Origin: Trochalopteron elliotii
Taxonomy: Eukaryota > Chordata > Aves > Passeriformes > Leiothrichidae
Direction of reading: 5' to 3'
DNA: 64,000 nucleotides
Assembly (NCBI GenBank): GCA_024734555.1
Contig: JANPWX010000537.1
Coordinates: 1,280,934-1,344,933, forward strand
Made by a program: the position numbers and the translations under genes. Of the stretch, positions 61,764 to 64,000 are shown piece by piece. The number at the start of each line of letters is the position of its first letter. Position 1 is the stretch's first letter. Below the pieces are notes generated by a model, which saw nothing but the letters and a program-made list of their open reading frames with translations, made no database searches and was not told the DNA's origin.

Positions 61764-64000
61764 ACCTCTCAGGGCAAGAGCTGCACAGCTGACTAACTCA
61801 ACCTGTCACCACCTTCCAAAACAACTGGTTAGGCTCTGTGGCAGCTATAGTGCTCTTCTTAAAAATTCGTGTCTGTGACTGCACCTCTTTCTTCCCTCCT
61901 GACCACTCCTTGTGTGATCTTCAGCTCTCCTTCTCCAACTCTCCACATGACTCTGACCCTTACTCCCTTTCATTGTTCTCTCACCTGAGATCATCTTGCC
62001 CACACATAACATCTCAGCTGCGGTCCCAGCTCTTTTGCCATTCCATACTAAGTTGCATAATGAAGACGACCACCTGGAGGTACCCACTTACAGGTGGGCT
62101 GGCTACTGAGGTTACACTGTGTGGAGGTGTAATTTGCACCAGCAGCCAGGTCAGGAAACAGGAAGATATCTATAGTGAGTCCCAGCATACACAAGACACA
62201 CTTTACCCTTCCTACTTCAGTCCGTCTTTCATCTTCTCTGAACATCTTCCATCTCCAGCAGCTCAGGCCAAACCTGGTTAGGACACAGCTTTCAGCCTTC
62301 CTCAAAGCTTTGTCACCTGTGTCCTGCAGCAAGCCCAAGTCCTGCTGCCATCTCAGACCTACCTGCAGATGCCCACACCTGACTGGTCTCTAAATCACAG
62401 GTTCTGTCTGAGGGAAATCTCTGCAGCCTTCCAAAGCCATGTGTAGCCATTCAGAGCAGGGGCACTCAGCTGGGGTGGGCAGGGGGACCAGGCAGAGCTA
62501 GCTCTGAATCCCTTCAAAAGGCGTGGAGGCAGCTTCCCATCCATGACAGAGGCATGCAAGGCTTACACTCAAGCTGGTGAAAAATACATCAAGGTTTGAT
62601 TAAGAAGTCCCTCACTGGAAATTTTCAGATTTAAATAGCACCCTGATCCATGCAAAGTAAAAGTTTATAGGCTATTGGAATTACCAGGATATGAACAGTA
62701 GAAGAGAAACAGAGTGTTCAATGATCCAAAATGTCTGCAATCTATTTGTGTCCATTTAAGAACTATCTTCGAAACTACTGTGACAGAAGTAGATCAGGAG
62801 TTCAGCTAGATCTGGTATCTCACTAGCCATATATTAAATGAAATTTTATTAAAATTAATAATAATCACAACTAGTGAAATTTTCCCTGTATATTTTGCTC
62901 TACTTTTAAGCTTAATAAAATGACAGAATTCTATTGTGGTCTAATGCTATCTTTCATAATGAGAAAAAAACCCAGAAGTCTAGAGTTAAGAAATTTAGGA
63001 TAAGTTTAGGAGCTGTGTAAGTGTTTGGTTTTATGTTTTTATGTGTGGATTTTGTTTGCTTTCTTCCTCAAAAGCAAAGTGGTCTTCTCCAAAATCTCTT
63101 GGACAACACTGGAGATAACTCAGCAAGGATATTTCCACTGAGAACTGATCTAAATTAATTGGTTTTGAAAGTTCCATCTTCTGCATTTTCCTAGGTACTT
63201 CCCTCATAGCATCTCAGGAAAAAAAAAGCTTGATTCTTCTTGTCTGACTACCTGTCTATAACTGAGACCTGATAGGAAGATGTCCTACATTTTAAATCAA
63301 GTGTATGAAGAAAAATAAAGTGATTCATATTTTAAATGCATTGATTTAGATTCACAGAAATTTTTCACTCTGTTGCGGTTTACTATAAAAGGAGACCAGA
63401 CTGAGATCCTTGGGCACCTCACAAGGCACATGAAGTGATCTGGGTCTTGCCTGGGTGAGAGGATGGCTGAGAGCCCACCTCTGACACAGAGGCCATCCCA
63501 CAGTGGGGTGATGGGGCTGGAGATCTTCCTTTCCTTCCTAGAAAGCAGCAGCCTTTCTTTTTTATCTCCAGTCACACCTCCACCCCAGCCACTCCCTTGA
63601 CATGTTTGGGTTGAGATTAAGCTTGTCTCCTGATTTATGCCAATAGGATGTGTGCAATGAGACACATTGCAGCCTTCTAAGATAATGTTAACAGTTATTA
63701 CATCATAATTGTCACTAAAGAGCACTAACACATACCAGCAAAATGTTTGCAATACATTTTAGCTCTCACAAAAGCATTAAAAGCTACTTTAAGATGTAAA
63801 AGCTCTGTCTAGCTTGCACATTCAGAGGAAATTGAAAACCCCCAACAAATGGCTATTCCTGCACTGTGCAACTTCTGAGAGTTTCTCACCCCTGTTCCTG
63901 TTTCTCTGGGGACTGGGAGGACAGGCTGAGGTGACCTGGATGCTCTGAAGCAGCCAGCTGACCTCACAAGCTAGCTTGACCAAGGTGACCCAGATGACCT
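61764..64000. other. Terminal intergenic sequence, no gene seen
   Basis: The last 2.2 kb. Between 61850 and 62400 the plus strand is pyrimidine-rich and open for 147 codons. On the minus strand 63297-63752 is open for 151 codons. Neither shows a domain, signal peptide or flanking splice-site pair that I trust, and I treat both as chance openings. Confidence 0.45.

Noticed and set aside
61838..62281. 147-codon plus-strand frame with overlapping minus-strand frames
   Set aside because: Pyrimidine-rich DNA keeps several frames open on both strands. The peptide is low-complexity Ser/Leu/Pro-rich without recognisable features.
63297..63752. 151-codon minus-strand frame
   Set aside because: No recognisable domain, no promoter or splice evidence, and mixed composition. 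A chance opening is the simplest explanation.
16261..64000. Search for MET coding exons, especially the large second exon of about 400 codons
   Set aside because: No open frame of that size or with sema-domain character exists on either strand after CAV1, so MET coding sequence lies outside the window.
1..64000. CRISPR arrays, bacterial operons, prophage, tRNA and rRNA genes
   Set aside because: None present. Base composition, introns, LINEs and LTRs show vertebrate nuclear DNA, and no tRNA cloverleaf or rRNA was recognised by eye.

Overview
This is a vertebrate nuclear window, almost certainly from a bird and probably a neoavian such as a songbird. The evidence is several CR1 LINE copies in both orientations, bird-type endogenous retrovirus LTRs, and one vertebrate coding exon with bird-sized intron and intergenic spacing. 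There is no bacterial-type gene density. Almost every open reading frame is a chance opening or lies inside a repeat.

The only host coding sequence I can support is the last exon of CAV1 (caveolin-1), 13928-14269 on the + strand. It follows the end of the large second intron (1-13927) and is followed by a roughly 2-kb 3'UTR with a polyadenylation signal at 16237. CAV1 exons 1 and 2 must lie upstream of the window. In vertebrates MET lies downstream of CAV1, so 16.3-64 kb is probably the CAV1-MET interval, possibly with MET 5' noncoding sequence. No MET coding exon is visible.

The most structured part of the intergenic DNA is an endogenous retrovirus at 18829-22559. It has paired LTRs, a 5-bp GAGAG target duplication and a primer-binding site matching tRNA-Gly. 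It also has a T-rich hydrophobic reading frame where gag would be expected, a short reverse transcriptase tail, and an RNase H-integrase region with all catalytic residues but two breaks. Most of gag-pro-RT and any env are missing. CR1 copies lie on both sides, at 17925-18482 (+) and 25570-26122 (-).

Further downstream are a small CpG island (29290-29640), a CR1 (30090-30553), a truncated LTR on the minus strand (30883-31378), a nearly complete solo LTR of the same family on the plus strand (45711-46697), small CR1 fragments, an ancient CR1/L3-like remnant (58250-58640) and microsatellites. A strong CTCF-like motif lies at 60602-60616 and a candidate spliced exon at 56482-56622. The rest is AT-rich intronic or intergenic DNA in which I see no gene.
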